64,000 nucleotides of DNA from Pseudomonas bharatica CSV86 (GCF_000319305.2 NZ_AMWJ02000002.1:1812001-1876000), one strand, 5' to 3'. Counted from the stretch's first letter, positions 1-9,840 are shown. The notes: generated by a model not told the origin, from the letters alone. Program-made: numbers and translations.

Positions 1-725
1 ATCCGCTGACCCGACTCGGCCTGGAGTACCAGCATGACGAGTTGCAGGTCAGTACGCGCGTGCGCATCGAAGTGCTACCGCGCAAGCTGCCATCGCTGTG
101 CGCTTCACCCGCCTGGGAGCAGGCCCGGGATGCCCTGGCCTATTCGCGCAGGGCGCTGTCGCCGGCGTTTCTCGAGGCCAGCCGCTATCGCTTCGAGTCA
201 CCGTTCGTGCGCCTGAAAAGGCGCTTCGTGGAATTCTCCGAACCCTGCTTCGGCGCCGGCGTACCGCTGCTGGAAGCGGTACGGGCGCTGATGGAAAAGA
301 TCCACCGGGAGTTCACCTTCGATGCCGGCGCAACCCAGGTCGCCACGCCGTTGGTGGAGGTGCTGGCGCGGCGTCGCGGGGTCTGCCAGGACTTCGCCCA
401 CCTGATGCTTGCCTGCCTGCGCTCGCGGGGGCTGGCGGCGCGCTACGTCAGTGGTTACCTGCTGACCCGGCCGCCGCCCGGGCAGGCCCGGCTGATCGGT
501 GCCGACGCTTCCCATGCCTGGGTCTCGGTGTACTGCCCGACCCATGGCTGGGTGGATTTCGATCCCACCAACAACCTGCTGCCGGCGCTGGAGCACATCA
601 CTCTTGGCTGGGGCCGGGACTTTGCCGATGTCTCGCCGTTGCGCGGAGTGATTCTCGGCGGCGGCAGCCATGATCCCGAGGTCCGGGTGACGGTGCTGCC
701 AGTGGAGGATCAGCTCGGCGGCTGA
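1..725 (+). CDS. Transglutaminase-like (papain-fold) protein, 5' end outside window
   Basis: The reading frame is open from the first bases, so the gene starts upstream and only about 241 C-terminal residues are seen. The visible part holds a transglutaminase core. A Cys lies in RRGVCQDFAHLM, a His in DASHAWVSVY and an Asp in GWVDFDPTNN, in the order and spacing of the Cys-His-Asp triad. Bacterial proteins of this type have an N-terminal beta-rich domain before the core, and the first visible residues fit its end. The substrate cannot be told; a protease or amide-bond role is only family inference. It converges on the next gene with a 16-bp overlap of the two 3' ends. Confidence 0.85.
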   Translation, partial: PLTRLGLEYQHDELQVSTRVRIEVLPRKLPSLCASPAWEQARDALAYSRRALSPAFLEASRYRFESPFVRLKRRFVEFSEPCFGAGVPLLEAVRALMEKIHREFTFDAGATQVATPLVEVLARRRGVCQDFAHLMLACLRSRGLAARYVSGYLLTRPPPGQARLIGADASHAWVSVYCPTHGWVDFDPTNNLLPALEHITLGWGRDFADVSPLRGVILGGGSHDPEVRVTVLPVEDQLGG

Positions 726-1297
726 TCGACCCACTTCGGCTGCACCACCGGCTCCCAGGCGTCCAACGCATCGAGCAGGGCGTCCGGTGCCTCGTTCATC
801 TGCAGCATCGAGCGGTGCTGCGGGCGCACGAAGCCCTGTTCGACGACATGATCGAGGAAGCCGCTGAGCTTCTCGTAGAACCCGTTGACTTCGAGCAGGC
901 CCAACGGTTTGCCGTGGTAGCCGAGCTGGCCCCAGGTCCAGACTTCGAACAGCTCCTCGAAGGTGCCGAGCCCGCCAGGTAGGGCGATGAAGGCGTCGCT
1001 CAGCTCGGCCATGCGCGCCTTGCGCGCGTGCATGCCGTCGACCACCTCCAGGCGCGTGAGGCCAGGGTGGGCGATTTCGGCGCGTTGCAGGCTCACCGGG
1101 ATGATCCCGATCACCTCGCCTCCGGCGGCCATGGCGGCATCGGCAACGATCCCCATCAGGCCCACCGCACCACCACCGTAGACCAGCGTCAGGCCGCGCC
1201 CGGCGATCGCCTGGCCGAGGGCGATGGCGGCTTCACGATAGACCGGGCTGGCCCCGGTGCTGGCGCCACAGAAAACACAAACGGAACGTAGGGACAT
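710..1297 (-). CDS. LOG family protein (nucleoside 5'-monophosphate phosphoribohydrolase-like)
   Basis: A 195-residue Rossmann-fold protein. LOG enzymes hydrolyse nucleoside monophosphates, including cytokinin ribotides, to free base and ribose 5-phosphate. The family signature PGGLGTFEE is at about residues 107-115, with the nucleotide-binding GGGAVGLMG near 41-49 and the conserved MHARKARM before it. I chose the ATG at 1297 because GGAG lies about 6 bases upstream and the protein then begins at the family N-terminus MSLRSVCVFCGAS. A start 27 bases further upstream adds unrelated residues. Its position beside azurin matches the order I recall in P. aeruginosa. The natural substrate is inference. 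Confidence 0.9.
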   Translation of the reverse strand: MSLRSVCVFCGASTGASPVYREAAIALGQAIAGRGLTLVYGGGAVGLMGIVADAAMAAGGEVIGIIPVSLQRAEIAHPGLTRLEVVDGMHARKARMAELSDAFIALPGGLGTFEELFEVWTWGQLGYHGKPLGLLEVNGFYEKLSGFLDHVVEQGFVRPQHRSMLQMNEAPDALLDALDAWEPVVQPKWVDQPPS

Positions 1298-1362
1298 GAC
1301 TTTCTCCGGGTCGAAAACGGCCACAGGGTACGGTCATGCAGCGGCGGTTCCAAGCCTTGCAG

Positions 1363-1452
1363 CTACTCCGGACGGGAGAATTCGCAGGCGGTGCCGGCAG
1401 CGCCGCAGGCGTAGGCGGCCAGAAGACTTTGCATGAAATTACCGAGGGACAT
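1363..1452 (-). CDS. Possible 29-residue small protein
   Basis: An ATG at 1452 is preceded by TAGGAG at good spacing and opens a 29-codon frame ending in TAG. The peptide begins MSLGNFMQSLLAAYACGAAG and ends in EFSRPE. It has a short hydrophobic alanine-rich stretch and two cysteines. No family is recognised. Support is the ribosome binding site and the otherwise empty gap between the LOG gene and azurin. The shared MSL start with the neighbouring LOG protein is probably chance. Expression and conservation cannot be judged here. Confidence 0.45.
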   Translation of the reverse strand: MSLGNFMQSLLAAYACGAAGTACEFSRPE

Positions 1453-1571
1453 GGCGGACTACTCCTAAATGAGAGGTTGTCCCATCCTCGGTCATAGGGG
1501 CATGATGGCGCACGTTGATTGTCTTGATGGACACCATAGAGAATTTCACTGCCGATTCAGGGTCTTAACCC

Positions 1572-1585
1572 TTGACCCATGTCAC
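1572..1585 (+). promoter_or_regulatory. Candidate ANR/FNR box upstream of azurin
   Basis: TTGACCCATGTCAC matches the ANR/FNR palindrome TTGAY-N4-RTCAA at nine of ten conserved bases. It is centred about 69 bases before the azurin ATG. If the start of transcription is near 1620, the site would be at about -41.5, the usual activating position. Azurin genes are known ANR targets in pseudomonads. The exact start site is inferred. Confidence 0.5.
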
Positions 1586-1647
1586 CGGTCCGTTGCGCTG
1601 GATGGGGCAGTCTGATTTCAATAAAAAACCTGCCATGGAGATTCACG

Positions 1648-2097
1648 ATGTTTGCCAAGTTCGTTGCGGTATCCCTGCTGACCCTCGCCGCCAGTGCCCA
1701 GGTAATGGCCGCTGATTGCAAGGTCACCGTCGATTCCACCGACCAGATGTCCTATAACACCAAGGAAATCACCATCGACAAGAGCTGCAAGCAGTTCACC
1801 GTCGAGCTGACCCACTCCGGCAACCTGCCGAAGAACGTCATGGGCCACAACCTGGTAATCAGCAAGACTGCCGATGCCCAGGCCATCGCCACTGCCAGCA
1901 TGGGCAAGGGCCTGGACGGCGGTTACCTGGATGAAAGCGATGCGCGCATCGTTGCCCACACCAAGCTGATCGGCGCCGGTGAAACCAGCTCCGTGACCTT
2001 CGATGTGTCCAAGCTGGAAGCGGGCCAGGACTATCAGTTCTTCTGCACCTTCCCAGGCCATATCGCCATGATGAAGGGCGCTGTTGTACTGAAGTAA
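1648..2097 (+). CDS. azu: Azurin precursor
   Basis: Azurin is a periplasmic type-1 blue copper protein that shuttles electrons in denitrification and oxidative-stress respiration. The 149-residue product has a signal peptide of about 21 residues ending AQVMA, leaving a 128-residue mature protein, the standard azurin length. In mature numbering the copper ligands are present: Gly45-His46 in VMGHNLV, and Cys112, His117 and Met121 in FFCTFPGHIAMMKG. The disulfide cysteines Cys3 and Cys26 are also present. The ATG at 1648 has GGAG upstream. The gene is monocistronic, with an ANR-like box before it and a REP pair after it. Confidence 0.97.
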   Translation: MFAKFVAVSLLTLAASAQVMAADCKVTVDSTDQMSYNTKEITIDKSCKQFTVELTHSGNLPKNVMGHNLVISKTADAQAIATASMGKGLDGGYLDESDARIVAHTKLIGAGETSSVTFDVSKLEAGQDYQFFCTFPGHIAMMKGAVVLK

Positions 2098-2120
2098 TCC
2101 TTCAGGGGCCTCCAGGGCCC

Positions 2121-2208
2121 CATCGCTGGCAAGCCAGCTCCCACAAGGTCCGCGTGCACCGCTGAACCTGTGGGAGCTGGCTTGTCGGACCGCCGCACCG
2201 CAGCGATG
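2121..2208. repeat. REP inverted pair (azu-nadE gap)
   Basis: The left half reads ATCGCTGGCAAGCCAGCTCCCAC. The right half is the complement but diverges after GGGAGCTGGCTTGTCGG into a variant tail ending CAGCGATG. It lies between the convergent 3' ends of azurin and nadE, where it could act as a bidirectional RNA-stabilising or terminating hairpin. The same variant tail recurs at 24.3 and 25.6 kb. Confidence 0.85.
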
Positions 2209-2214
2209 CTCTCT

Positions 2215-3042
2215 TCAGGGCGCGAACGGCATTTCCCGCTTGTGCTGCGTCTTCTCGTACGTCCGCTTGATGATTTCGAACGCTTCCTCGCTTACCGGCT
2301 CGCCGTGCAGGAAGGCGTCGATCTGCGCATAGGTGACGCCGTGCGCAGCCTCGTCCGGCTTGCCCGGCTCAAGATCTTCCAGGTCCGCGGTCGGGACCTT
2401 CTCCACCAGTGATTCCGGCGCGCCAAAGCTGCGCGCGATGGAGCGCACCTGGTTCTTTACCAGGCCGCTGAGCGGCGCCAGGTCGCAGGAGCCATCGCCG
2501 AACTTGGTAAAGAAGCCCATCACTGCCTCGGCGGCATGGTCGGTACCGATCACCAGGCCACCACGGGCACCGGCGATGGTGTACTGGGCGACCATGCGCA
2601 TCCGCGCCTTGGTATTGCCCACCACGAAGTCCACCATGGCCGGCTTGCCACCTTCCAGCGCCTTGACCTCCGCCGCCAGGGCACGCACCGCCGGGGCGAT
2701 ATCCACCGTGTGCAGTTCGTCGGGCTTGATGAAGTCGAGGCAGGCCTGGGCGTCGTGCTCGTCGTGCTGCACATGGTAGGGCAGGCGCACGGCGATGAAG
2801 CGGTAGGCCGGGTCGCCGGTCTGTTCGCGCAGTTCATTGACCGCACGCTGGGCGAGCAGGGCGGCAGTGAGCGAATCGACGCCACCGCTGATGCCCAGCA
2901 CCAGGACTTTCAGCCCGGCGTTCTTCAGGCATTGCTGGATGAAGGCGACGCGCCGGGCGACTTCGGCGTCGAGTGCGGCGCGGTCGGCGAATGGTGGCTG
3001 GACCTTGAGCTGCTGCGCGATTTCTCGCTGGACGGCTTGCAT
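2215..3042 (-). CDS. nadE: NAD+ synthetase, ammonia-dependent
   Basis: This 275-residue enzyme amidates nicotinic acid adenine dinucleotide to NAD+ using ATP and ammonia, the last step of NAD synthesis. The ATP-pyrophosphatase P-loop SGGVDS is at residues 52-57. Further family motifs include GNTKARMRM and GTDHAAEAVMGFFTKFGDG. There is no nitrilase (glutaminase) domain, so it is the short NH3-dependent type. It lies 3 bases downstream of pncB on the same strand, so the two salvage steps are almost certainly cotranscribed. Confidence 0.96.
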   Translation of the reverse strand: MQAVQREIAQQLKVQPPFADRAALDAEVARRVAFIQQCLKNAGLKVLVLGISGGVDSLTAALLAQRAVNELREQTGDPAYRFIAVRLPYHVQHDEHDAQACLDFIKPDELHTVDIAPAVRALAAEVKALEGGKPAMVDFVVGNTKARMRMVAQYTIAGARGGLVIGTDHAAEAVMGFFTKFGDGSCDLAPLSGLVKNQVRSIARSFGAPESLVEKVPTADLEDLEPGKPDEAAHGVTYAQIDAFLHGEPVSEEAFEIIKRTYEKTQHKREMPFAP

Positions 3043-3045
3043 GGG

Positions 3046-4251
3046 TTACTCCTCGCTGGGAACTTGGAAAACGTGACGCAGGTAGGAAACGAAATTGGCG
3101 TCGCGGCACTGGGTCTTGGCGGCTTCGTCGGAAATCTTCGCGACGGGCTGGCCGTTGCAGTCGGTCATCTTCAGCACGATGCTCATCGGTGCGACGCCGG
3201 GGATATCACAGGTCAGGTTGGTGCCGATGCCGAAGCTGACATTTATTCGTCCACGCAATGCCCGGAAGATTTCCAGGGAGCGGGGCAAGTTCAGACCATC
3301 GGAAAACACCAGGGTCTTGGTCATCGGATCGATCCCGAGCTTGCGATAGTGGGCGATGGCCTTTTCCGCCCAGAGCACCGGGTCGCCGGAGTCGTGGCGC
3401 AGGCCGTCGAACAGCTTGGCGAAGTACAGGTCGAAATCGCGCAGGAAGGCATCCATGGTGATGCAGTCGGTCAGCGCGATGCCGAGCAGGCCACGGTACT
3501 CGCGGACCCAGCAGTCGAGGGCGGCGATCTGGCTGTCGATCAGGCGCGGGCCGAGTTGCTGGTGGGCCATGATCCATTCATGGGCCATGGTGCCCAGCGG
3601 CTTGATATCCAGTTTCCATGCCAGGTGAACGTTGCTGGTACCGACGAAGCGTGCCGGAAACGCGTCCTTGAGCACCTTGACCACTTCCTCCTGCACGCCG
3701 AAGGAGAAGCGCCGCCGGGTGCCGAAGTCGGCGACCTGCAGTTCGGCCAGTTCGTCCTCGTCGGCATTGGCCCGCAGCCAGTCGAACTTGCGCAGCAACT
3801 GCTCGCGGGCCTCGCCCAGCCGGACCTGTGGATAACGGTTGCGGTTGCGCACCTCGCTGATGATCGCCAGCAACGGCACCTCGAAGAGGATCACATGCAG
3901 CCATGGGCCCTTGAGGCGCAGGAAGAACTGGTCGTTTTCGACGCCCATCTTCAGGTAGCGCAGGTTGAAGCGGAACAGGCCCAGAAAACGCAGGAAATCC
4001 GGCTTCATGAAGCTGATCTGTTCGAGAAAGCCGAGCTGCGCGTCGCTGATGCTCAGGTCGCTGAGGCGCGCGACCTGTCCGCGTATCTGCCCCAGATAAG
4101 GGCGCAGGTCCTCGCCGTTGCGGCAGCGGAACTCCCATTCCACGTCGACGTTGGGGTAGTTGTGCAGCACTGCCTGCATCATGGTCAGCTTGTAGAAATC
4201 GGTGTCCAGCAGGCTTTGCACGATACGGTCGGCGAAAGCGCTATCGCTCAT
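3046..4251 (-). CDS. pncB: Nicotinate phosphoribosyltransferase
   Basis: This 401-residue enzyme makes nicotinate mononucleotide from nicotinate and PRPP, the entry step of NAD salvage. The length and N-terminus (IVQSLLDTDFYKLTMMQAVLHNYP) fit bacterial PncB. The core contains the conserved EFRCRNGEDL and FGTRRRFSFGVQ segments, the latter holding the active-site region. SFGIGTNLTCDIPG near residue 340 is the phosphate-binding loop. It is the first gene of a pncB-nadE operon. The gap upstream also holds the livK control region reading the other way. Confidence 0.96.
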   Translation of the reverse strand: MSDSAFADRIVQSLLDTDFYKLTMMQAVLHNYPNVDVEWEFRCRNGEDLRPYLGQIRGQVARLSDLSISDAQLGFLEQISFMKPDFLRFLGLFRFNLRYLKMGVENDQFFLRLKGPWLHVILFEVPLLAIISEVRNRNRYPQVRLGEAREQLLRKFDWLRANADEDELAELQVADFGTRRRFSFGVQEEVVKVLKDAFPARFVGTSNVHLAWKLDIKPLGTMAHEWIMAHQQLGPRLIDSQIAALDCWVREYRGLLGIALTDCITMDAFLRDFDLYFAKLFDGLRHDSGDPVLWAEKAIAHYRKLGIDPMTKTLVFSDGLNLPRSLEIFRALRGRINVSFGIGTNLTCDIPGVAPMSIVLKMTDCNGQPVAKISDEAAKTQCRDANFVSYLRHVFQVPSEE

Positions 4252-4413
4252 GGTTTGCTCCAGTTCCGGCAGGTGCCATCAAGGCTGTCCATTGTGCCAG
4301 TGAATCGGGTCGGGCGTGGCTGCGGATTCGCGGGTCGTTCGGTAGCACACTACCTATAGCAGCGTTTTTCCCGGGGCGGTCTAGCCTCTTATGGTGCTTG
4401 CTGTAGCAGTTGC

Positions 4414-4428
4414 GCACCACGAATGTGC
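4414..4428 (+). promoter_or_regulatory. Candidate NtrC binding site
   Basis: GCACCACGAATGTGC has the GCAC-N7-GTGC arms of NtrC enhancer sites. It lies about 210 bases upstream of the sigma-54 promoter of livK, within normal enhancer range. Only one such site was found, so support is moderate. Confidence 0.4.
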
Positions 4429-4627
4429 AGTTCCGTTACGCAGGCTGTTACAGGGCGGTTGCACGTAAACACGCACAGGGGTTGCAATGATGGCATCAAG
4501 TGGTTGCGCCTTACTTGTCCGGAAGGTAGCTCTTTGTGTCTGGCAAGCGGTTGCACGACCCGGAAAGAAGGCACGCGATCGCGAGCCGGAAAACCGCACT
4601 GCGCGTTTTATTCGAATAAAAAACCGA

Positions 4628-4643
4628 TGGCACGGCCCTTGCT
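4628..4643 (+). promoter_or_regulatory. Sigma-54 (RpoN) promoter for the LIV operon
   Basis: TGGCACGGCCCTTGCT is a full match to the -24/-12 consensus TGGCACG-N4-TTGCW, with exactly ten bases between the GG and GC elements. Transcription should start near 4655, leaving a leader of about 70 bases before livK. This places uptake of branched-chain amino acids under RpoN, in keeping with nitrogen control. Confidence 0.8.
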
Positions 4644-4726
4644 CTACGCAAATTGCTGAAACAAGTTGCTGAAGTCTGCTTTGAAAAGAGTCACGCCAAT
4701 CAAAAAAACATCAGGAGCACCACCAC

Positions 4727-5863
4727 ATGTCGCAGACGTTTTACAAGAAAGGCTTTCTTGCCCTCGCCGTGGCCGCGGCGCTGGGCGTTTCTTCGTATGT
4801 CCAGGCCGATCTGAAGATTGGTGTCGCAGGTCCCATGACCGGTGCCAACGCAGCCTTCGGCGAGCAGTACATGAAAGGTGCCCAGGCTGCGGCCGATGCA
4901 ATCAATGCCAAGGGCGGCGTCAACGGCGAGAAGATCGTCCTGGTCAAGGGCGACGATGCTTGCGAACCCAAGCAGGCCGTGGCCGTGGCCAACCGTCTGG
5001 TAGACCAGGACAAGGTAGCTGGCGTAGTGGGTCACTTCTGCTCGTCCTCGACCATCCCGGCTTCGGAGGTCTACGACGAAGCGGGCGTGATCGCCATCAC
5101 CCCGGGCTCCACCAACCCGCAGGTCACCGAGCGCGGCCTGGGTGCCATGTTCCGCATGTGCGGCCGTGACGACCAGCAGGGTATCGTTGCTGGTGACTAC
5201 ATCATCGATGTGCTCAAGGGCAAGAAAGTGGTGGTCCTGCACGACAAGGACACCTACGGCCAGGGCCTCGCCGATGCCACCAAGGCACAGCTGGAGAAAC
5301 GCGGCGTCAAGCCCGTGCTGTACGAAGGCCTGACCCGTGGCGAGAAAGACTTCAGCGCCGTGGTCACCAAGATCCGCGCCGCCGGTGCCGATGTCGTCTA
5401 CTTCGGTGGCCTGCACCCTGAAGCCGGCCCGCTGGTTCGCCAACTGCGTGAGCAGGGTCTGAAAGACGTGGCGTTCATGTCCGACGACGGCATCGTCACC
5501 GACGAACTGGTCGCCACCGCCGGCGGCGCGCAGTACACCAACGGCGTGTACATGACCTTCGGCGCCGACCCGCGCCTGCTGCCCGACAGCAAGGAAGTGG
5601 TGGAGCAGTTCCGCAAGGGTGGCACCGAGCCGGAAGGCTACACGCTGTACGCCTATGCCTCGATCCAGGCCCTGGCCGCCGGCTTCGAGGGCGCCAAGTC
5701 GAACAAGGGCGAAGACGCCGCCAAATGGCTCAAGGCCAACCCGGTGAAAACCGTGATGGGCGAGAAGAAGTGGGACAGCAAGGGCGACCTGACCGTCTCC
5801 GACTACGTGGTCTACCAGTGGGACGCCAACGGCAAATACCACCAGCTGGAAAAACAAAAATAA
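4727..5863 (+). CDS. livK: Branched-chain amino acid ABC transporter, periplasmic binding protein
   Basis: A 378-residue LivJ/LivK/BraC-type receptor that binds leucine, isoleucine, valine and related amino acids in the periplasm and passes them to the membrane permeases. An N-terminal signal peptide ends around VQADLKIG. The binding-protein fold follows with hallmarks such as GPMTGANAAFGEQ and the ligand-contacting HFCSSSTIPASEVY and AITPGSTNP segments. An AGGAG site precedes the ATG. It heads the livKHMGF operon and is separated from livH by 163 bases holding a strong hairpin. The PAO1 homologues I recall are PA4913-PA4909, so this is likely a second LIV system besides braCDEFG. Confidence 0.93.
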   Translation: MSQTFYKKGFLALAVAAALGVSSYVQADLKIGVAGPMTGANAAFGEQYMKGAQAAADAINAKGGVNGEKIVLVKGDDACEPKQAVAVANRLVDQDKVAGVVGHFCSSSTIPASEVYDEAGVIAITPGSTNPQVTERGLGAMFRMCGRDDQQGIVAGDYIIDVLKGKKVVVLHDKDTYGQGLADATKAQLEKRGVKPVLYEGLTRGEKDFSAVVTKIRAAGADVVYFGGLHPEAGPLVRQLREQGLKDVAFMSDDGIVTDELVATAGGAQYTNGVYMTFGADPRLLPDSKEVVEQFRKGGTEPEGYTLYAYASIQALAAGFEGAKSNKGEDAAKWLKANPVKTVMGEKKWDSKGDLTVSDYVVYQWDANGKYHQLEKQK

Positions 5864-5874
5864 CAATGGCAACC

Positions 5875-5899
5875 GGCCCGGGCGCCTCCTGCCCGGGCC
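5875..5899 (+). other. GC-rich hairpin between livK and livH
   Basis: A perfect 9-bp stem, GGCCCGGGC / GCCCGGGCC, with a 7-base loop begins 11 bases after the livK stop. It has no U-tract, so it is not a classical terminator. Such hairpins after binding-protein genes usually protect the upstream mRNA and lower expression of the permease genes. Confidence 0.65.
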
Positions 5900-6026
5900 G
5901 CTGCCCGGTTCAGCGCCGTACCTGTCTTTTCTCGTAGATCTGCACAAACCTGCGCTGCGAGGGCCGCTTCGCCCGGGGCCCGCCGTAGTCGGCGCTTGTG
6001 CAATCTCAAATACGTGAGATTGCGTT

Positions 6027-6941
6027 ATGGATGGAATTTTCCTGCAGCAACTGATCAATGGACTGACCCTCGGGTCCGTCTATGGTCTGATCGCCATCGG
6101 CTACACAATGGTCTATGGCATCATCGGCATGATCAACTTCGCGCACGGCGAGGTGTATATGATTTCCGCCTACCTGGCGGCGATCAGCCTGGCATTGCTG
6201 GCCTATTTCGGTATCGAGTCCTTCCCGCTGCTGATGCTGGGAACGCTGTTGTTCACCATCGTCGTCACCGGGGTCTACGGCTTTACCATCGAACGCATCG
6301 CCTACAAACCCCTGCGCAACTCCACCCGGCTGGCGCCGCTGATCAGCGCCATCGGTATCTCGCTGATCCTGCAGAACTACGCGCAGATCAGCCAGGGCGC
6401 CCGCCAGCAAGGCGTGCCGACCCTGCTCGAAGGTGCCTGGCGTTTCGACGTCGGTACCGGCTTCGTGCAACTGACCTACACCAAGATCTTCATCCTCATC
6501 GCCGCGTTCGCCGGCATGGCCCTGCTCACCTATGTGATCAAGTACACCAAGCTCGGCCGCATGTGCCGTGCCACCCAGCAGGATCGCAAGATGGCCTCGA
6601 TCCTGGGGATCAACACCGACCGGGTGATTTCCTACGTATTCGTCATCGGTGCGGTGATGGCTGCCCTGGCCGGGGTGCTGATCACCATGAACTACGGCAC
6701 CTTCGACTTCTATGCCGGCTTCATCATCGGCATCAAGGCGTTCACCGCCGCGGTACTCGGCGGTATCGGCTCGCTGCCAGGCGCCATGCTCGGCGGCATC
6801 GTGCTGGGCATCTCGGAATCGCTGTTCGCCGGCCTGGTCAACTCCGACTACAAGGACGTGTTCAGCTTCTCCCTGCTGGTGCTGATCCTGATCTTCCGTC
6901 CCCAGGGCCTGCTGGGTCGCCCGCTCGTGGCTAAGGTGTGA
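6027..6941 (+). CDS. livH: Branched-chain amino acid ABC transporter permease LivH
   Basis: A 304-residue inner-membrane permease of the LivH/BraD family. It starts MDGIFLQQLINGLTLGSVYGLIAIGYTMV and has about eight hydrophobic segments, with the family motif GMINFAHGEVYM near residue 35. A cytoplasmic EAA-like loop with RATQQDRKMASILGI contacts the ATPases. The C-terminus RPQGLLGRPLV is typical. The stop overlaps the livM start region, so translation is coupled. It forms the membrane channel with LivM. Confidence 0.94.
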   Translation: MDGIFLQQLINGLTLGSVYGLIAIGYTMVYGIIGMINFAHGEVYMISAYLAAISLALLAYFGIESFPLLMLGTLLFTIVVTGVYGFTIERIAYKPLRNSTRLAPLISAIGISLILQNYAQISQGARQQGVPTLLEGAWRFDVGTGFVQLTYTKIFILIAAFAGMALLTYVIKYTKLGRMCRATQQDRKMASILGINTDRVISYVFVIGAVMAALAGVLITMNYGTFDFYAGFIIGIKAFTAAVLGGIGSLPGAMLGGIVLGISESLFAGLVNSDYKDVFSFSLLVLILIFRPQGLLGRPLVAKV

Positions 6942-6943
6942 AC

Positions 6944-8228
<1,285 letters not shown>

Positions 8229-8232
<4 letters not shown>

Positions 8233-9104
8233 GCGACGACGTGATTCTCTCGGTCGATAACCTGATGATGCAGTTCGGCGGGATCAAGGCGCTGAGCGAT
8301 GTCAGCCTGAAGGTCAAGCGCAACGATATCTTCGCCCTGATCGGCCCCAACGGCGCGGGCAAGACCACCGTGTTCAACTGCCTGACCGGGTTCTACAAGG
8401 CCAGTGGCGGCAGGATCGAACTGAACGTGCGCGGCTCGCACACCAACGTGATCCAGTTGCTTGGCGAGCGTTTCCAGTTGGGCGACTTCGTCTCGCCGAG
8501 CCGCTTCCTCACCCGGCTGCGCTACAAGATGTTCGGCGGAACCCACCTGGTCAACCGCGCCGGCCTGGCGCGGACCTTCCAGAACATTCGCCTGTTCCGG
8601 GAAATGTCGGTGGTGGAAAACCTGCTGGTGGCGCAGCACATGTGGGTCAACCGCAACCTGCTGGCCGGCGTGCTCAACACCAAGGCCTATCGCAAGGCGG
8701 AAAGCGACGCCCTCGACCATGCCTTCTACTGGCTGGAAGTGGTGGACCTGGTGGATTGCGCCAACCGGCTCGCCGGCGAACTGTCCTACGGCCAGCAGCG
8801 CCGCCTGGAAATCGCCCGGGCCATGTGCACGCGGCCGAAGATCATCTGCCTGGACGAACCGGCTGCCGGCCTCAACCCGCAGGAAACCGAGGCCCTGAGC
8901 CGGATGATCCGGGTGTTGCGCGACGAACATGACATCACCGTGGTGCTGATCGAACACGACATGGGCATGGTCATGAGCATTTCCGACCATATCGTCGTGC
9001 TCGACCACGGCAACGTCATCGCCGAAGGCAAGCCGCAGGACATCCGCAACAACCCGACCGTGATCGCCGCCTACCTGGGTGCTGACGAAGAGGAGCTGGT
9101 ATGA
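8229..9104 (+). CDS. livG: Branched-chain amino acid ABC transporter ATP-binding protein LivG
   Basis: A 291-residue ABC ATPase of the LivG/BraF type. Walker A is GPNGAGKTT near residue 39, the signature is LSYGQQRRLEIARAM, and Walker B is IICLDEPAAGLNP. The insertion after Walker A and the RTFQNIRLF segment are characteristic of LivG. The ATG overlaps the livM stop as ATGA, and the gene likewise overlaps livF, so the operon is translationally coupled. It energises transport together with LivF on the cytoplasmic side. Confidence 0.95.
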
Positions 9105-9817
9105 GTGCACCCATTCTCGAACTGCAGGACCTGGACGTGTTCTACGGGCCGATCCAGGCGCTGAAAAAGGTCTCGCTGCACATCGACGAAGGCGAGACGG
9201 TCAGCCTGATCGGTTCCAACGGCGCCGGCAAATCGACCCTGCTGATGTCGATCTTCGGCCAACCGCGGGCGGCGGCCGGCAAGATCCTCTATCGCGGTAC
9301 CGACATCACCCACAAGTCTTCGCACTACATCGCGTCCAACGGCATCGCCCAGTCGCCGGAAGGACGGCGGGTGTTCCCCGACATGACCGTCGAGGAAAAC
9401 CTGATGATGGGCACCATCCCCATCGGCGACAAGCATGCCGACGAAGACATGCAGCGCATGTACGAACTGTTCCCGCGGCTCAAGGAGCGGCGCAACCAGA
9501 GGGCCATGACCATGTCCGGCGGCGAGCAGCAAATGCTCGCCATCGCCCGGGCGCTGATGAGCCGGCCGAAGCTCTTGTTGCTGGACGAACCATCGCTGGG
9601 GCTGGCGCCGATCGTGGTCAAGCAGATCTTCTCGACCCTGCGCGAGCTGGCGAAGAGCGGCATGACCATCTTCCTTGTCGAGCAGAACGCCAACCATGCG
9701 CTGAAGCTGTCGGACCGGGCCTATGTGATGGTCAACGGGCAGATCCGCCTGAGCGGCACGGGACAAGAGTTGCTGGTCAACGAGGAGGTGAGGAACGCCT
9801 ATCTCGGCGGGCACTGA
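9101..9817 (+). CDS. livF: Branched-chain amino acid ABC transporter ATP-binding protein LivF
   Basis: A 238-residue ABC ATPase of the short LivF/BraG type. Walker A is GSNGAGKST, the signature is MSGGEQQMLAIARAL and Walker B is LLLLDEPSLGLAP. The LivF-typical IAQSPEGRRVFPDMTVEENL stretch is also present. It is the last gene of the livKHMGF operon and partners LivG as a heterodimer. A REP-like pair of a different class follows the stop at 9841. Confidence 0.95.
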   Translation: MSAPILELQDLDVFYGPIQALKKVSLHIDEGETVSLIGSNGAGKSTLLMSIFGQPRAAAGKILYRGTDITHKSSHYIASNGIAQSPEGRRVFPDMTVEENLMMGTIPIGDKHADEDMQRMYELFPRLKERRNQRAMTMSGGEQQMLAIARALMSRPKLLLLDEPSLGLAPIVVKQIFSTLRELAKSGMTIFLVEQNANHALKLSDRAYVMVNGQIRLSGTGQELLVNEEVRNAYLGGH

Positions 9818-9840
9818 TAGTGCTGTGTCGTTCTTGATGG

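Larger units (their letters stand above)
4252..4726. other. Divergent intergenic region pncB/livK
   Basis: This 475-base gap has no credible coding frame. It carries a sigma-54 type promoter at 4628-4643 and an NtrC-like site at 4414-4428, both described separately. A pncB promoter reading leftward must lie in its first part, but no sigma-70 boxes stand out. Confidence 0.6.

Noticed and set aside
2536..4359. 607-codon open frame on the plus strand over nadE and pncB
   Set aside because: It is the antisense shadow of two well-matched genes; the peptide is rich in His, Gln and Gly without any domain, as expected from high GC.
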